A stretch of 64,000 bases of DNA from Prevotella pectinovora. Lineage in GTDB: Bacteria; Bacteroidota; Bacteroidia; Bacteroidales; Bacteroidaceae. The notes under the pieces are model-generated. The model searched no databases and was not told the DNA's origin. It saw only the letters and a list, made by a program, of their open reading frames with translations. Shown piece after piece: positions 35,237 to 44,117 of the stretch. The DNA is taken from the NCBI RefSeq assembly GCF_000834015.1, contig NZ_JXQI01000068.1, positions 61,690 through 125,689 of the forward strand. The letters are read 5' to 3'. The position numbers and the translations under genes are program-made. Position 1 is the first letter of the stretch. The number at the start of each line of letters is the position of its first letter.

Positions 35237-35460
35237 CTCAATCCTTGATTTTCTAAACGTAATGATCAAATAACCGAGTGCAAAAGTACTAAATAAAAAC
35301 CAAGTGGATGAATAAGTGACGGTAAAATAATAATCAGGTTCGATTTGAATGAGTTTTCACCCTCACCAAGTGGCAAGAAATATATATTCAATACGGAAAT
35401 CAGACGGGATTTGGACATATCACATCCTCCGGAATTTGTAAGAAAAATATAGCAGGAATC

Positions 35461-35536
35461 GTGCCCAAGTGGGGCAAGCAGCTTGCCCCTGTTGAGAAAG
35501 CACCTTGCCCATGTTGGGCAAGCAGCGTGCCCCAAA
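35461..35536. repeat. Array B of 22-24-bp palindromic repeats
   Basis: Successive units GTGCCCAAGTG, GGGCAAGCAGCTTGCCCC, AGAAAGCACCTTGCCC and GGGCAAGCAGCGTGCCCC match array A at 8800-8897 in sequence, spacing and in the position of the AGAAAGCAC variant. The GGGCAAG-n4-CTTGCCC dyad is strong. Minus-strand frames through it encode CPTWARCFLN-like peptides, but I regard it as non-coding. Confidence 0.85.
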
Positions 35537-35539
35537 ATG

Positions 35540-36001
35540 GTATTTTTTGTACGGAAAACGAGGACGACGGAACGGAGGATGCATAATGACAAAAATAGCG
35601 GAAGTATCTCATGAAACAAGGTGTGAGAATGAAGCGAAACGACGAAGGACAGGACAAATAAAATCGGAGGTGTCTCACGACAACTCCGACTGTTGAATCT
35701 AATCTACAATATAAAAAATTAATCTACAAAAAAATGCTCTTTTTCTTACTTAATGGTACAAATACTAAACATCAAATTCATATAATCAACAATCAAAATT
35801 TCTATCTTCAATAGTTCCTGTCCAATATTTGTGAACAGTTCTCTCTATAATCTTTTTTAATTGTCCCGTCTCCATGCATCAGTCCGACTTTTCTTTATCC
35901 ATAGTCAGACTATGATCGAACGAACGGCTTTTCCGCCACTTATCCAAAGATAAGACAGCCATGAGAATATGCAGTGGTATGGAGCCTTGCCGCCGGATAC
36001 G
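35540..36001. other. AT-rich gene-free stretch near dnaA, candidate part of oriC
   Basis: No supported gene. The part 35700-35860 is strongly AT-rich. Two near-matches to the DnaA box TTATCCACA occur at 35895-35903 (TTATCCATA) and 35940-35948 (TTATCCAAA), with a third at 36363-36371 on the other strand (TGGGGATAA). Together with dnaA at 36776-38188 this could be a replication origin, but three single-mismatch boxes are weak evidence and no GC-skew switch could be measured. Confidence 0.3.
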
Positions 36002-36157
36002 TCAAAAGAAGACCACCAGCACTAAGCAGATAATCAGCAATGCGGCGTATGGCCACACATAACGAACTATGTTACCGGAATTGGCATAACCGTTGATTGC
36101 CATTGAAGTCTTGTCAGAAGTTTTCATAACTGATTTCTTTTTTAATTTACGACACAT
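36002..36157 (-). CDS. Tiny single-pass membrane protein
   Basis: A 51-codon frame (41 residues from the inner ATG at 36127, 51 from the ATG at 36157). The N terminus is basic (CRKLKKKSVMKTSDK), followed by SMAINGYANSGNIVRY and one transmembrane helix (WPYAALLIICLVLVVFF) that reaches the C terminus. AAAGAAG lies 5 nt upstream of the longer start. A strong promoter lies about 250 bp upstream (36435-36406), with a long leader between. Charge distribution suggests an N-in, C-out or tail-anchored topology. I do not recognise it. Small single-helix proteins of this kind often modulate a larger membrane complex or act as toxins. Confidence 0.5.
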   Translation of the reverse strand: MCRKLKKKSVMKTSDKTSMAINGYANSGNIVRYVWPYAALLIICLVLVVFF

Positions 36158-36400
36158 TTATACTTCTTTAGTGGCTTCAGCCATTTTCCAGCTGCTTTTC
36201 ATCTTTAAGCTTACATATTGCCTATTGGCATACTTTTGGGGGAGCCAGACTCTCAGCGAGTGACCCTATGGATTCATTTTGCGAATCGCCTGCCAACTTA
36301 CATATTCTTAAATCTAATTAGCGATGGCGCCTTTCAGCACCGCAGGTGATGGCTTTAGTCGATGGGGATAAACGACATTTAGTCGCACTTTTCATTTTAC
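36158..36400 (-). other. Long leader before the tiny membrane protein
   Basis: About 240 nt are transcribed before the small gene. Seen in it: a 25-codon upstream frame (MKSATKCRLSPST..., near 36390-36313), two copies of ATATGTAAG (about 36222 and 36303), and a GGGTCACTCGCTGAGAGTC region in which ACTC pairs with GAGT inside GGG/CCC. It could be a regulatory leader or an RNA gene in its own right. Confidence 0.35.
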
Positions 36401-36405
36401 TGCTG

Positions 36406-36435
36406 CAAAATTAAGTATTTATTTCCAATCCCAAA
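36406..36435 (-). promoter_or_regulatory. Promoter of leader and tiny membrane protein
   Basis: On the minus strand TTTG (36435-36432), an 18-nt spacer and TAATTTTG (36413-36406), an exact match to both consensus elements. The predicted start is near 36399. Confidence 0.7.
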
Positions 36436-36775
36436 AGCTTTTATTATTAAATATGTAACAAAAAAGGTAAAAAACAAGCGGTTTTATGTAACATATTTGT
36501 AATTTTACTAATTATCACATGGCATTCAATGGGAATGTGACAACGGATGTTACAAAGAAAAATGAAATAAAAAAAGGAGAAATGCGCCTCTTGACACACT
36601 TCCCCAGTTACTTTCTTATTTATGATTGCCTATGTCCTCATCCTTTTCACGAAATGAAAAAGGATTATAGATTATTGCCTTTACCCGCATTGTCGCCTTG
36701 TCCTGACGGATGACCGCCAGCACACGATTTACCTTTTCGCTTGAGAAAGGTAGTACGCAACAATGATGTTTTATT
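36436..36775. other. Gene-free stretch downstream of dnaA
   Basis: A 64-codon plus-strand frame (36519-36713) has no start context and ordinary low-complexity composition, so I do not call it. ATGTTAC/GTAACAT words are repeated (36451, 36487, 36548). No clear terminator for dnaA was found. Confidence 0.35.
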
Positions 36776-38188
36776 TTACCTCTTCAGCTTGAATGAGTTC
36801 TCAATGCTCGTAATCTCGTCCATGAAGAGTTTGTCGGTGGTCATGCGCTGGTTAACCTTGGTGCAGCTGTGAATCACCGTAGAGTGGTCTCTGCCGCCGA
36901 GTAGCTTACCGATTCTCGATGCCGGCATCTTGGTGTATTTCTGTGCGAGATACATCGACACCTGACGCGCTTCCACATATTCACGCTTGCGGCTTCTGCC
37001 GTTGACGGCTGCCACGGTGACGGAGAAGTGGTTGCACACGGAGTCAAGGATATCATCGATGGTCAACGGGTTGTCGTCGATCTTGACAGCACGCTTTATC
37101 ACCCGCTCTGCCAACCGCATGTCGATATTGCAGTTGTACACTACGGAGTATGCCATCAGCGAGTTTATCACTCCCTCGAGGTCTCTGACGCTGCCGTTTG
37201 CCGTTTCTGCAATGAAGCGCACCACGGTCTCCGGGATGTGCAGTCCGTCGCGCTTTATCTTGTTCTGCAGGATATCCATACATAGTTCCACGTTCGGCTT
37301 CTCCAGCTCGGCGATGAGTCCGCAGCTGAATCGGGTGAGCAGTCGGTCGCTCATTCCCTGCAGGTCTACCGGCGGACGGTCGCTCGCCAGTATGATGCGT
37401 TTGCCGTTCATGAAGAGGTGGTTGAAGATATGGAAGAATGTCTCCTGTGTCTTCTGTGCCGATACCCACTCCTGTATGTCGTCCACTATCAGCATGTCGA
37501 TGGTCTGATAGAAGTTGATGAAGTCGTTCACGGTATTGTTTCTCACGGCATTGGTGTACTGCACCTGGAAGAGTCTCGCACTGATATACAGTACTCTCTT
37601 CTGAGGATAGAGCTGCTTGGTGCGCACTCCGATGGCGTTGATGAGGTGTGTCTTGCCGCATCCCGACGGTCCGTAGATGAACATCGGGTTGAACTGTGTG
37701 GTATTAGGATGCTCGGCGATAGACTGTCCCACGGATCTCGGCAGCTTGTTGCTCGCTCCTTCGATATAGTTGCTGAAGGTGAGGTGGGTGTTGAGCTGCG
37801 ATGCTATCTGCTGTGGCTTGGCAGCGTCGAGCGGTGTCGGCGACTGGTTGTTGCGTGTCTGCTTCGGCTTCTGGTCGTTGATTCCGGCTGGAGGGTCGGA
37901 AGTGAGTATCTGTGCAAGATTGTTCGTCTTGTCGGTAACGACGCGATACGAAAGCTTGACATCTTTGCCGAAAGTGCGTGTAAGCACCTTTCCCAACAGA
38001 TCAATGAAGTTCTCTTCCAAGTATTCGTAAACGAATGGACTCGGAACCTGCACCAACAGAGTGTTCGTCTCCTTCTTGTAAGCCTCGAACACTATTGGCT
38101 TGAACCATGTATTGAACTGCTGCGGTGAGACATTCTCTTTAATGAGCAAGAGACTCTTGTCCCATAGAGCATTGGGAGTATCGGCCAT
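36776..38188 (-). CDS. dnaA: Chromosomal replication initiator DnaA
   Basis: 470 residues from the ATG at 38188 (MADTPNALWDKSL); the frame extends to 38269, but the shorter start has AGAAAG upstream and fits family length. Domain I has NVSPQQFNTWFKPIVFEAY. The AAA+ domain has FNPMFIYGPSGCGKTHLINAIG (Walker A), LIVDDIQEW (Walker B) and LLTRFSCGLIAELEKP. Domain IV carries the DNA-binding signature GGRDHSTVIHSCTKV with KRREYVEARQ-like helices before it. It binds DnaA boxes and opens the origin. It may autoregulate through nearby boxes. Confidence 0.95.
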   Translation of the reverse strand: MADTPNALWDKSLLLIKENVSPQQFNTWFKPIVFEAYKKETNTLLVQVPSPFVYEYLEENFIDLLGKVLTRTFGKDVKLSYRVVTDKTNNLAQILTSDPPAGINDQKPKQTRNNQSPTPLDAAKPQQIASQLNTHLTFSNYIEGASNKLPRSVGQSIAEHPNTTQFNPMFIYGPSGCGKTHLINAIGVRTKQLYPQKRVLYISARLFQVQYTNAVRNNTVNDFINFYQTIDMLIVDDIQEWVSAQKTQETFFHIFNHLFMNGKRIILASDRPPVDLQGMSDRLLTRFSCGLIAELEKPNVELCMDILQNKIKRDGLHIPETVVRFIAETANGSVRDLEGVINSLMAYSVVYNCNIDMRLAERVIKRAVKIDDNPLTIDDILDSVCNHFSVTVAAVNGRSRKREYVEARQVSMYLAQKYTKMPASRIGKLLGGRDHSTVIHSCTKVNQRMTTDKLFMDEITSIENSFKLKR

Positions 38189-38294
38189 ATATATACTTTC
38201 TGATAAAAAAGAATTGTCGCTAGACTTGTCTTTAATTACTTGTTTTTCAGCTTTTCGCCATATCTCCATAGGGTAATATCCCGAAAAGCGTGTG

Positions 38295-38326
38295 CAAATT
38301 TCGCAAAAAAAATCGGATTACACAAA
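38295..38326 (-). promoter_or_regulatory. Putative dnaA promoter
   Basis: On the minus strand TTTG (38326-38323), a 20-nt spacer and GAAATTTG (38302-38295), one base from the -7 consensus. The leader to the ATG at 38188 would be about 100 nt. The rest of 38327-38423 shows nothing notable. Confidence 0.45.
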
Positions 38327-38423
38327 TGGGTGTAGACTTTATTTTTCAACAAATTTGTAACGTGCTTTTATAGTGGAATTTAGAAAACGGAGAGGAAACG
38401 CGCCGCGACCTGCTGGAACAGGA

Positions 38424-38510
38424 AGGAGGCTGGCTTCCTCATGGATTCATCTCATAGCGAGAATGAATCATGGATCGGAAGCCAGCCTCCTCTCGTTATC
38501 CCCCGCGGGG
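38424..38510. terminator. Large hairpin between mlaD and dnaA
   Basis: A perfect 15-bp inverted repeat (AGGAGGCTGGCTTCC at 38424-38438, GGAAGCCAGCCTCCT at 38477-38491) encloses a weaker second dyad (ATGGATTCAT/ATGAATCATGG). A 14-bp palindrome (TCCCCCGCGGGGGA, around 38499-38512) lies next to it. It most likely ends the long minus-strand cluster nrdJ-folB-amidase-mlaD, although neither side has a long T-run. Confidence 0.5.
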
Positions 38511-38551
38511 GAGATTATGGTTATTCTTTCTGTCTACTTTTCCGCTATTTA

Positions 38552-39454
38552 TCATTTATCCTTCTTTCCGAAGATGGAGAAGTGTACGTAGCGTTTCGGA
38601 TGCGCCTTGAGGTCGATGAGCAGGGAATCTGCCGACTTCACTGTGGCGTTCAGGTCGTAGTAGAGGTTAGGATCTCGCATTAGGAGTCCGAGGGAGCCCT
38701 GGTTGTTGTTGAGCTGATGGGTGAACTCCTGCACGTTCTGCAGCGTGGTGTTCACCTTCTGCATCGTGCCGTCTACGTCTACCTTGGCGAGCTTGCCTGT
38801 TATCACCTCCGTGTTGTCAATCACGTTGTCTGCCTTGGCGAGAAGTCCCGGCACTCGTCTGTTGAGCGTTCCGAGAAGCGTGTTGAGCTGCCTTGTAGAT
38901 GTGGTGAGGTTGCCGGTGACGGTCTCCACATTATGAAGCGAGTTGGCGATGGCAGGATCCTGCAGCAGCGTGTTCACGCTGCAGAGTATGGAGTCGAGCT
39001 TCGGCAGCATCTTCTGCACGATAGGTATGAGGTCTTTCATCTGTCCCATCGCACCGTCGTTGATGCCTCCCACGATGGTCTCTCCCGGGTTGATGCGCTC
39101 ACGCATATTGTTGGCAAGGAGCAGGTTCACCTTCACGTTGCCCATGAGGTCGCTAACTATTTCTGCGCTGCTGCCTTTAGGTATGCGCATGTCTTTGTTG
39201 ATGCTTGCCTCAACGATGATATCCTTTGTCTGGCCATAGTCGTATTGGATGTTTCTCACCACACCCACCTGATAGCCGTCGGCATAGATGGGGCATGAGG
39301 AACTCAGTCCGCTGATGTCCTTGAAGGATATGTAGTATTTGCTTTCGGACGAGAAGAGGTCGAGTCCCTTCAGGAAGTTCATTCCGAGAAAGAGCACTAC
39401 GAGACCTACGATTGCCACGATGGCGATTTTCACTTCTTTGGTAAAATACTTCAT
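38552..39454 (-). CDS. MlaD-type MCE domain lipid-transport protein
   Basis: 300 residues. An N-terminal transmembrane anchor (VKIAIVAIVGLVVLFLGMNFL) is followed by one MCE/MlaD domain (about 38-115: YYISFKDISGLSSSCPIYADGYQVGVVRNI, IPKGSSAEIVSDLMGNVKVNLL). A long helical C-terminal region follows (about 130-290) with repeated LLG/NLTTST/VDNTEV heptad-like stretches that probably assemble a tunnel. MlaD proteins form a ring linking an inner-membrane ABC permease with periplasmic lipid carriers. Partner genes mlaE and mlaF are not here. It is the last gene of a same-strand cluster, 93 bp after the amidase. Confidence 0.88.
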   Translation of the reverse strand: MKYFTKEVKIAIVAIVGLVVLFLGMNFLKGLDLFSSESKYYISFKDISGLSSSCPIYADGYQVGVVRNIQYDYGQTKDIIVEASINKDMRIPKGSSAEIVSDLMGNVKVNLLLANNMRERINPGETIVGGINDGAMGQMKDLIPIVQKMLPKLDSILCSVNTLLQDPAIANSLHNVETVTGNLTTSTRQLNTLLGTLNRRVPGLLAKADNVIDNTEVITGKLAKVDVDGTMQKVNTTLQNVQEFTHQLNNNQGSLGLLMRDPNLYYDLNATVKSADSLLIDLKAHPKRYVHFSIFGKKDK

Positions 39455-39547
39455 ATAGGGTCTTTTTGTTGTATATATTAATATATGTAAGGAATTACTT
39501 GTCCATCCCGTTTGCCGTCAGCCTCATCGCCTTCATCTGGCGACGGG

Positions 39548-40831
39548 TCAGCGCCGCTGCTTGAAGATGCGTATCGCCTCGGTGATGTTCATCTTGCTGC
39601 CGTTTCTGAATGCCACGACGAAGCATCCCGGGAATTCTGTGGCGAGCGAAGCTCTCAGACGGTTGATGGCATTGTAGTTGGTAGAGGCGCCGATGGTGTA
39701 TTTGTACATTCCGCCTTCCTCATACATGTCTATTCCGTCGTATCCCTTGAAACGCGGACTGTTCTTTGCCTCCTTCGTGGCATTTGCCATTATCTGCACT
39801 TTGAAAACGGGAGCGTCGTCATCGTCTGCCTTTGACGTTCCGGCAGGGGCATTGACGGTTTTCGCTGCCGCCTTTCTCGGTTGGCTCGTGGCTAACTGGG
39901 GTTTGCTTGCCGTTGTTTCAGAATTTCTTGCGGCATTGCGGTTCTTCTGTTTGTCCGCATCGTCCTGCGGAATGAGCGTCGGCAGGCTCACCTTGTCTGA
40001 CTCCTTTGGCGCCACCAATGGCACGTTGACGCCGGAATAGTTGTCATTCTTGTATTTCGCAAAGGCACTGTATATGCCTCTGGCGATATTGTCGATGCTG
40101 GCATCATCGTTGAGCAGCCGCTCCTCGTCGGGAGTGGTGATGAAGCCAAGCTCTATCAGGCATGCCGGCATGGATGTCTCTCTCAAAACGAGGAACACGT
40201 CCTGCTTCACTCCCTTGTCGGGACGGTTTGCCGTGGAGCACACGCTTTTCTGCACGTGTTTGGCGAGTTCCACGCTTTTCGCCATATTCTTGTCGTGGAT
40301 GAACTCAAACATGATGGCGCTCTCAGGAGAGTTGGGGTCGTAGCCCTCATACCGTTCCTTGTAGTCGCTCTCATAGGTGATGACAGCGTTCTCGCGCTGC
40401 GCCGCACTGAGTTTCTCGTTAGACCGCCGCATTCCCATCGTGTAGGTCTCCATTCCGCGGGCTATCCTGCCTCCGGGCAGTGCGTTGGTATGGATGGAGA
40501 TGAACACGTCGGCGCGGTTCTTGTTGGCGATGTCGGCTCGCTTGTGGAGCGGCACAAAGACGTCGGTCTTTCTGGTGTATATCACTTTCACGTCGGGACA
40601 GTTATTCTCCACATAGCGCCCGAAGGCGAGCGCCATCTTCAGGTTGATGTTCTTCTCGTATGAGAAACTGCCCTTTGCCCCGGCATCATGTCCTCCATGT
40701 CCGGCGTCGATGACGAGCGTGAACTGTCCTGCGGCGACGTCTGCCACCACAAGAATCATGAACGCCGCCACCAGCAGCGCACGTATCAATGTATAACAGC
40801 TGTATTTCTTCACTTCTGCAAATTTAGTCAT
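39548..40831 (-). CDS. N-acetylmuramoyl-L-alanine amidase (Amidase_3)
   Basis: 427 residues starting at the ATG 40831; a TTG seven codons earlier is less likely. The hydrophobic N terminus (LIRALLVAAFMILVVADVAA) is a signal or anchor. The Amidase_3 zinc domain (about 35-255) has LVIDAGHGGHDAGAKG (first His ligand), a conserved Glu and second His in ADVFISIHTNA, and ACLIELGFITTPDEERLL with the catalytic Glu. A low-complexity Lys/Ala/Thr linker leads to a C-terminal SPOR-like domain (about 345-425: FKVQIMANATKEAKNSPRF and CFVVAFRNGSKMN). It cleaves peptide stems from glycan strands during cell separation. Confidence 0.92.
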   Translation of the reverse strand: MTKFAEVKKYSCYTLIRALLVAAFMILVVADVAAGQFTLVIDAGHGGHDAGAKGSFSYEKNINLKMALAFGRYVENNCPDVKVIYTRKTDVFVPLHKRADIANKNRADVFISIHTNALPGGRIARGMETYTMGMRRSNEKLSAAQRENAVITYESDYKERYEGYDPNSPESAIMFEFIHDKNMAKSVELAKHVQKSVCSTANRPDKGVKQDVFLVLRETSMPACLIELGFITTPDEERLLNDDASIDNIARGIYSAFAKYKNDNYSGVNVPLVAPKESDKVSLPTLIPQDDADKQKNRNAARNSETTASKPQLATSQPRKAAAKTVNAPAGTSKADDDDAPVFKVQIMANATKEAKNSPRFKGYDGIDMYEEGGMYKYTIGASTNYNAINRLRASLATEFPGCFVVAFRNGSKMNITEAIRIFKQRR

Positions 40832-40872
40832 AAGTTTTGTCTTTGATAACAAAAATGCGGAATATTGAACAT

Positions 40873-41259
40873 TTAGTTGTCTTTTTCGTCATTTCTCCAG
40901 TGCAACTGAACACCTGCACCCCTGCTGTCAGCCCCCATCGGAGGGTTTTCTTTGGTCACGCTGACTGTCAGTTCTTCTATCTGGGGCATCTCGCTGAGTA
41001 TGCGTCTGCCTATCCTTCCTGCCACGTGTTCGATGAGTTTCGAGGGCACTGCCATCTCTTCTTTCACCATTCTGTGGATGTCGGCATAGTTCAGCGTGTC
41101 TGCCACGTCGTCGGTCTCTGTGGCACGCTGCAGCCCGCAGCCCGCCTCGACGGAGACGAGAAAGTCTCCGCCGGTGAGCGTCTCTTGCGGCAACACGCCA
41201 TGACGGGCGTGGAAACGCATGTCTTTGATGAATATCTTTCCTTGTGTGAGTCTCATCAT
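40873..41259 (-). CDS. folB: Dihydroneopterin aldolase
   Basis: 128 residues from the ATG at 41259 (MMRLTQGK; the second Met at 41256 is equally possible). The upstream frame extends into nrdJ and is a shadow. FolB signatures are FIKDMRFHARHGVLPQE near the start, DDVADTLNYADIH, LIEHVAGRIGRRIL with the catalytic-region Glu, and SVTKENPPMGAD, followed by VQLHWRND. It converts dihydroneopterin to hydroxymethyl-dihydropterin in folate synthesis. It lies 11 bp after nrdJ and 41 bp before the amidase. Confidence 0.9.
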   Translation of the reverse strand: MMRLTQGKIFIKDMRFHARHGVLPQETLTGGDFLVSVEAGCGLQRATETDDVADTLNYADIHRMVKEEMAVPSKLIEHVAGRIGRRILSEMPQIEELTVSVTKENPPMGADSRGAGVQLHWRNDEKDN

Positions 41260-41270
41260 GGGGCTTGTAT

Positions 41271-43820
41271 TTATCCGCAACGTGATGATCCGCAGTTCTT
41301 GCAGATTAGGCATCCCTCCTGGTATACGAGTGTCTCCTGACCGCAGACCGGACATTTCTGTCCCTTTGCCTCCGTTCCGTCTACTATATATTTCTTGAGG
41401 GCTCTCTCCACTCCTATCTTCCATGTGTTGATGCTCTGGCTGTCCATCTGGAGCTGGCCCACAAGCTTTATCACGTTGGCAATAGGCATGCGGTAGCGCA
41501 ACACGCCGGAGATGAGCTTGGCGTAGTTCCAGTATTCGGGGTTGAACTTCTCTGACAGTCCTTCAACGGTGGTCTTGTAGCCGCGCTTGTTCTCAAACTG
41601 GAAGTCGTAGCGTTTCTTTCCGTTTTCGTCTATCTTCTTGATGATCTTTCCCTTGTTCACGCTCTTGGGCAGCGAGATACCCTCCTCGTCGTCCTGAAGA
41701 CCAGTGAATATCTCGTATGGGTATCCGTCGAGCAGACCTACGAATGCCACCCACTTCTCCTTGTTGTTCTGGAATCGCACCACGTCGCATTCCAGTTCCT
41801 TGGGGCGCACCTCTGTCACGGTAGGCGGTTCGCAGATATGCTTCTCCTCCGCTTTCTTCTTGTCTTTCTTCTCCACGGCAATCATCACTCCCGAACGTGA
41901 TCCGTCGCGATACACCGTGCATCCCTTGCAGCCCGAACGCCATGCTTCCACATAGAGACGGTTTACGAGCTGCTCGTCCACGCTGTTCGGCAGGTTGATG
42001 GTCACGCTGATGCTGTGGTCCACCCATTTCTGTATCGCTCCCTGCATACGCACCTTCATGAGCCAGTCCACATCGTTTGCCGTGGCCTTATAATATGGCG
42101 ATTTCTCCACGAGCTGGTCGAGTTCCTCCTGGGTATATCGTTTCTCGGTGTCGTAGCCGTTAATCTTCATCCATGTCAGGAACTTATGGTGGAAGACGAT
42201 GAATTCCTCGAACGAGTCGCCTGACTCGTCAACGAAGTCCACGTGTACGTCGGTGTCCGTAGGGTTCACCTTGCGGCGGCGCTTGTATACGGGCATGAAC
42301 ACCGGTTCGATGCCGCTTGTGGTCTGGGTCATCAGACTGGTTGTTCCTGTCGGGGCGATGGTGAGGCATGCGATGTTGCGGCGGCCATATTTCAGCATGT
42401 CGGCATAGAGTTCCGGATCTGCCTCACGGATGCGGTTGATGAACGGATTGTTCTTCTCCCTCTCTGAGTCGTACACCTCGAAGGCTCCGCGCTCCTTTGC
42501 CATCACCACTGACGAACGGTAGGCGGCGAGGGCAAGCGTCTTGTGTACCTCCACTGAGAAGTCTGTCGCCTCCTGAGTGCCGTAGCGCAGGTTCATGGCA
42601 GCCAGCATGTCGCCCTCGGCAGTGATTCCCACTCCCGTGCGGCGTCCCATGGCGCTCTTGCGCTTTATCTTCTGCCAGAGGTGCAGCTCTGTCTCCTTCA
42701 CCACATCTGCCTGAGGGTCGCTCTTCACCTTTTCTATTATCTTGTCTATCTTCTCCATCTCCATGTCCACGATGTCGTCCATGATGCGCTGTGCCAGCGC
42801 CACGTGTTTTTTGAAGAGGTCGAAGTCGAAGTATGCCTCCGGTGTGAATGGGTTCACCACGTATGAATAGAGATTCACCGAGAGCAGTCGGCATGAGTCA
42901 TACGGACAGAGCGGTATCTCTCCGCATGGGTTTGTAGACACCGTGCGGAATCCGAGGTCGGCATAGCAGTCGGGGATGCTCTCACGGAGTATGGTGTCCC
43001 AGAAGAGCACTCCCGGTTCGGCGCTCTTCCATGCGTTGTGTACTATTTTCTCCCACAGTTTCTTGGCGTCTGCCTTCTTAGTCACTATCGGCGCATCGCT
43101 GTCGATAGGGAATTTCTGTGTGTATTCCTTGCCATCTATAGCGCACTGCATGAACTCGTCGTCGAGTTTCACCGACACGTTGGCTCCAGTGATCTTGCCT
43201 TCCTGCATCTTGGCGTCGATAAACGCCTCGCTGTCGGGATGCTTCACGCTGATAGAGAGCATCAGGGCTCCGCGGCGGCCGTCTTGTGCCACCTCGCGTG
43301 TGGAATTGCTGAAGCGCTCCATGAATGGCACGACACCTGTTGAGGTGAGTGCAGAGTTGTTCACCGGAGTGCCCTTCGGACGGAGCTGCGAAAGGTCGTG
43401 GCCCACTCCGCCGCGGCGTTTCATCAGCTGCACCTGCTCCTCGTCCATGAGCATCACGGCGCCATAGGAGTCGGCGTCGCCGTCGAGACCTATCACGAAG
43501 CAGTTTGAGAGCGATGCCACCTGGTGGTCGTTGCCGATGCCGGTCATCGGACTGCCTGCCGGCACGATATAGCGGAAGTGGTCGAGCAGTTCGAACACCT
43601 GCTGCTCTGTGAGCGGATTGGGATAGTGGTTTTCTATCCTCGCCACCTCACGGGCGATACGCCAGTGCATGTCTGTCGGCGTCTGTTCGAAGATATTGCC
43701 GTAACTGTCTTTCAGCGCATACTTGTTGGCCCACACTCTTGCGGCAAGTTCATCTCCGCCAAAATATTCCATAGAGGCACGAAAGGCCTCATCAAAGGTA
43801 TAAGTCTTATTTTTTTCCAT
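41271..43820 (-). CDS. nrdJ: Class II (B12-dependent) ribonucleotide reductase
   Basis: 849 residues, typical for the B12-dependent enzyme. Motifs are SNCFVIG with the first active-site Cys, RRGGVGHDLSQLRPKG, TNPCGEIPL with the radical/acceptor Cys, and CLTIAPTGTTSL. Also present are DHSISVTINLP and RSGCKGCTVYRDGSR. A C-terminal zinc ribbon (CPVCGQETLVYQEGCLICKNC) carries the redox cysteines. It reduces ribonucleotides to deoxyribonucleotides using adenosylcobalamin and works with or without oxygen. The -7 box TAACTTTG at 43929-43922 lies about 100 nt upstream. No B12 riboswitch signature (GCCACTG) is visible in that leader. Confidence 0.93.
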   Translation of the reverse strand: MEKNKTYTFDEAFRASMEYFGGDELAARVWANKYALKDSYGNIFEQTPTDMHWRIAREVARIENHYPNPLTEQQVFELLDHFRYIVPAGSPMTGIGNDHQVASLSNCFVIGLDGDADSYGAVMLMDEEQVQLMKRRGGVGHDLSQLRPKGTPVNNSALTSTGVVPFMERFSNSTREVAQDGRRGALMLSISVKHPDSEAFIDAKMQEGKITGANVSVKLDDEFMQCAIDGKEYTQKFPIDSDAPIVTKKADAKKLWEKIVHNAWKSAEPGVLFWDTILRESIPDCYADLGFRTVSTNPCGEIPLCPYDSCRLLSVNLYSYVVNPFTPEAYFDFDLFKKHVALAQRIMDDIVDMEMEKIDKIIEKVKSDPQADVVKETELHLWQKIKRKSAMGRRTGVGITAEGDMLAAMNLRYGTQEATDFSVEVHKTLALAAYRSSVVMAKERGAFEVYDSEREKNNPFINRIREADPELYADMLKYGRRNIACLTIAPTGTTSLMTQTTSGIEPVFMPVYKRRRKVNPTDTDVHVDFVDESGDSFEEFIVFHHKFLTWMKINGYDTEKRYTQEELDQLVEKSPYYKATANDVDWLMKVRMQGAIQKWVDHSISVTINLPNSVDEQLVNRLYVEAWRSGCKGCTVYRDGSRSGVMIAVEKKDKKKAEEKHICEPPTVTEVRPKELECDVVRFQNNKEKWVAFVGLLDGYPYEIFTGLQDDEEGISLPKSVNKGKIIKKIDENGKKRYDFQFENKRGYKTTVEGLSEKFNPEYWNYAKLISGVLRYRMPIANVIKLVGQLQMDSQSINTWKIGVERALKKYIVDGTEAKGQKCPVCGQETLVYQEGCLICKNCGSSRCG

Positions 43821-43921
43821 TTTTGCAATTAGGTAGAATAGTCTGTTATCAAAACTCTGATGCTCCGCTCCGAACTCCAGAAGGTTGTTCCGGCAGTATG
43901 GAGAAAACGGCGCAACGGATG

Positions 43922-43929
43922 CAAAGTTA
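43922..43929 (-). promoter_or_regulatory. nrdJ promoter -7 box
   Basis: TAACTTTG on the minus strand with a weak T-rich -33 region (TTTC). The start is predicted near 43915, leaving about 95 nt of leader. The flanking 43930-44094 stretch holds no supported gene. Confidence 0.55.
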
Positions 43930-44117
43930 ATGACTTTTGCGGATATACGGAAAGAAAGATTGAGAAAGTTAATGCCACATCATTGCCCTGAGGATTGTCC
44001 GCCGGAGGGCTTTCATGCCGTGTTTCCCAACGGCATTGAGACGTAGCGGAGAGGGATGACGGAAATATAAAAAACGTTAATGAAAACACGTCACCTATTT
44101 ATATCGGAATTATTCAT

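Noticed and set aside
36519..36713. 64-codon ORF downstream of dnaA
   Set aside because: No start context, low-complexity composition, no domain.
43821..43920. B12 riboswitch upstream of nrdJ
   Set aside because: Leader is only about 100 nt and lacks the GCCACTG box and the usual long fold.
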